Positions 5,787 through 6,399 of a DNA stretch of 6,399 bases are shown one piece after another. The first letter of the stretch is position 1; each line of letters starts with the position of its first letter. Position numbers and translations under genes: made by a program. Below the pieces are notes generated by a model, which made no database searches, was not told the DNA's origin, and saw nothing but the letters and a program-made list of their open reading frames with translations. The stretch is from Bacillota bacterium (lineage in GTDB: Bacteria; Bacillota; Clostridia; Lachnospirales; Bianqueaceae): contig JAFUJY010000184.1 in NCBI GenBank assembly GCA_017467985.1, positions 1 to 6,399 on the forward strand, given 5' to 3'.

Positions 5787-6399
5787 TTACTCTGCTTTAT
5801 GATAGGTAGGTACGGCCTCGGCGATCATCTGGCGAACCTGCTCTTCATCGCCGTCGTAGGCCACTTCCATCAGCCTCTGCAGCTGATCCAGGAAGGTATC
5901 TGCATCAAAGGGGATGGGGCAGCCAATGTGGATCAGATCGTTGGGAGTCTTTTTCAGGCCCTCCTCCTCCATCAGCTTTTCTTCGTATAACTTTTCGCCG
6001 GGACGAAGGCCGGTGTAGACAATCTTAACATCCACATCAGGCTTCAGGCCGGACAGGCTAATCAGGTTGCGGGCCAGGGTGTCGATCTTGACCGGTGAAC
6101 CCATGTCCAGCACGAAGATTTCGCCGCCGTCGGCGTATGTACCCGCCTGCAGCACCAGGGAGGCTGCCTCGGGGATAGTCATGAAATAGCGGATGATGTC
6201 AGGGTGAGTCACCGTCACCGGGCCACCCTGAGCGATCTGCTTCTTAAATAAGGGAATAACGGAACCGTTACTGCCCAGGACATTGCCAAAGCGCACGGCC
6301 ACAAACTCGGTCTGCGGGTGGTCGGCGGTGCCTGTCATGTCCCGCATGCTGCCGTCCGTATCCTCGCTGTGCACGTGCAGTGCCGGAAGCTCTGCCGCC
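5787..6399 (-). CDS. pglF: Nucleotide-sugar 4,6-dehydratase, PglF/CapD family (C-terminal part, runs off the right edge)
   Basis: The reading frame is open to the window edge, giving about 203 codons, so this is the last third of a family whose full-length members are roughly 600 residues (N-terminal membrane segments plus a cytoplasmic SDR domain). No start is visible; the GTG at 6374 is internal. The family removes water from UDP-GlcNAc to give the UDP-4-keto-6-deoxy sugar. Visible hallmarks are AVRFGNVLGSNGSV (about 6302 to 6261), HPDIIRYFMTIPEAA, GEIFVLDMG, and RPGEKLYEE near 6005 to 5979, all typical of the CapD/PglF substrate-binding half. The Rossmann glycine motif and catalytic residues lie outside the window. 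The gene ends in TAA 13 bases before the aminotransferase start, which supports one operon and the 4-keto sugar as the aminotransferase substrate. A retaining (PglF) rather than inverting (FlaA1/PseB-like) dehydratase is inferred from context. Family certain; exact product likely. Confidence 0.9.
   Translation of the reverse strand, partial: AAELPALHVHSEDTDGSMRDMTGTADHPQTEFVAVRFGNVLGSNGSVIPLFKKQIAQGGPVTVTHPDIIRYFMTIPEAASLVLQAGTYADGGEIFVLDMGSPVKIDTLARNLISLSGLKPDVDVKIVYTGLRPGEKLYEEKLMEEEGLKKTPNDLIHIGCPIPFDADTFLDQLQRLMEVAYDGDEEQVRQMIAEAVPTYHKAE

Noticed and set aside
6372..6374. GTG as the start of the right-edge gene
   Set aside because: The frame is open beyond it to the window edge, and the protein from this point would lack the whole nucleotide-binding and catalytic part of the dehydratase.

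Overview
The window is a slice of a cell-surface polysaccharide or glycan operon. Every supportable gene lies on the minus strand, so transcription runs from position 6399 down to position 1. The best guess for the organism is a Firmicute of class Clostridia, perhaps a gut Lachnospiraceae or Ruminococcaceae. This rests on strong AGGAG-type ribosome binding sites, tight operon packing and the protein flavour, not on a marker gene. The operon enters at the right edge with a truncated gene and leaves at the left edge with another. No promoter, terminator, RNA gene, IS element, CRISPR array or integration site was recognised.

Right part (about 3285 to 6399, in transcription order): the C-terminal third of a PglF/CapD-type nucleotide-sugar 4,6-dehydratase, a DegT/StrS-family PLP aminotransferase (PglE-like), a monotopic phosphoglycosyl transferase (PglC-like) and a left-handed beta-helix acetyltransferase (PglD/NeuD-like). 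Together they form a complete-looking route from UDP-GlcNAc to UDP-N,N'-diacetylbacillosamine (or a close 4-acetamido-6-deoxy sugar) and its transfer as sugar-1-phosphate onto undecaprenyl phosphate. The same toolkit occurs in the Campylobacter pgl locus and in the Bacillus subtilis eps operon (EpsC, EpsN, EpsL, EpsM).

Left part (1 to 3288): a GT4 glycosyltransferase (PglA/EpsD-like), two GT2 glycosyltransferases, and the first 33 codons of a membrane protein resembling EpsG-family (Wzy-like) polymerases. These would extend the lipid-linked primer sugar and then polymerise the repeat unit.

Base composition changes sharply along the operon. Hand-counted 60-base lines give roughly 57 to 62% G+C around the aminotransferase and dehydratase, a mixed 30 to 57% through the acetyltransferase, 40 to 52% in the 5' half of the GT4 gene, mostly 32 to 37% in its 3' half, and about 25 to 40% in the GT2 genes. 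This fits a conserved priming module joined to an exchangeable, strain-specific assembly module. The system is recognisable rather than wholly new. The most notable points are the bacillosamine-type priming set in what looks like a Gram-positive, and a possible recombination joint inside the GT4 gene.
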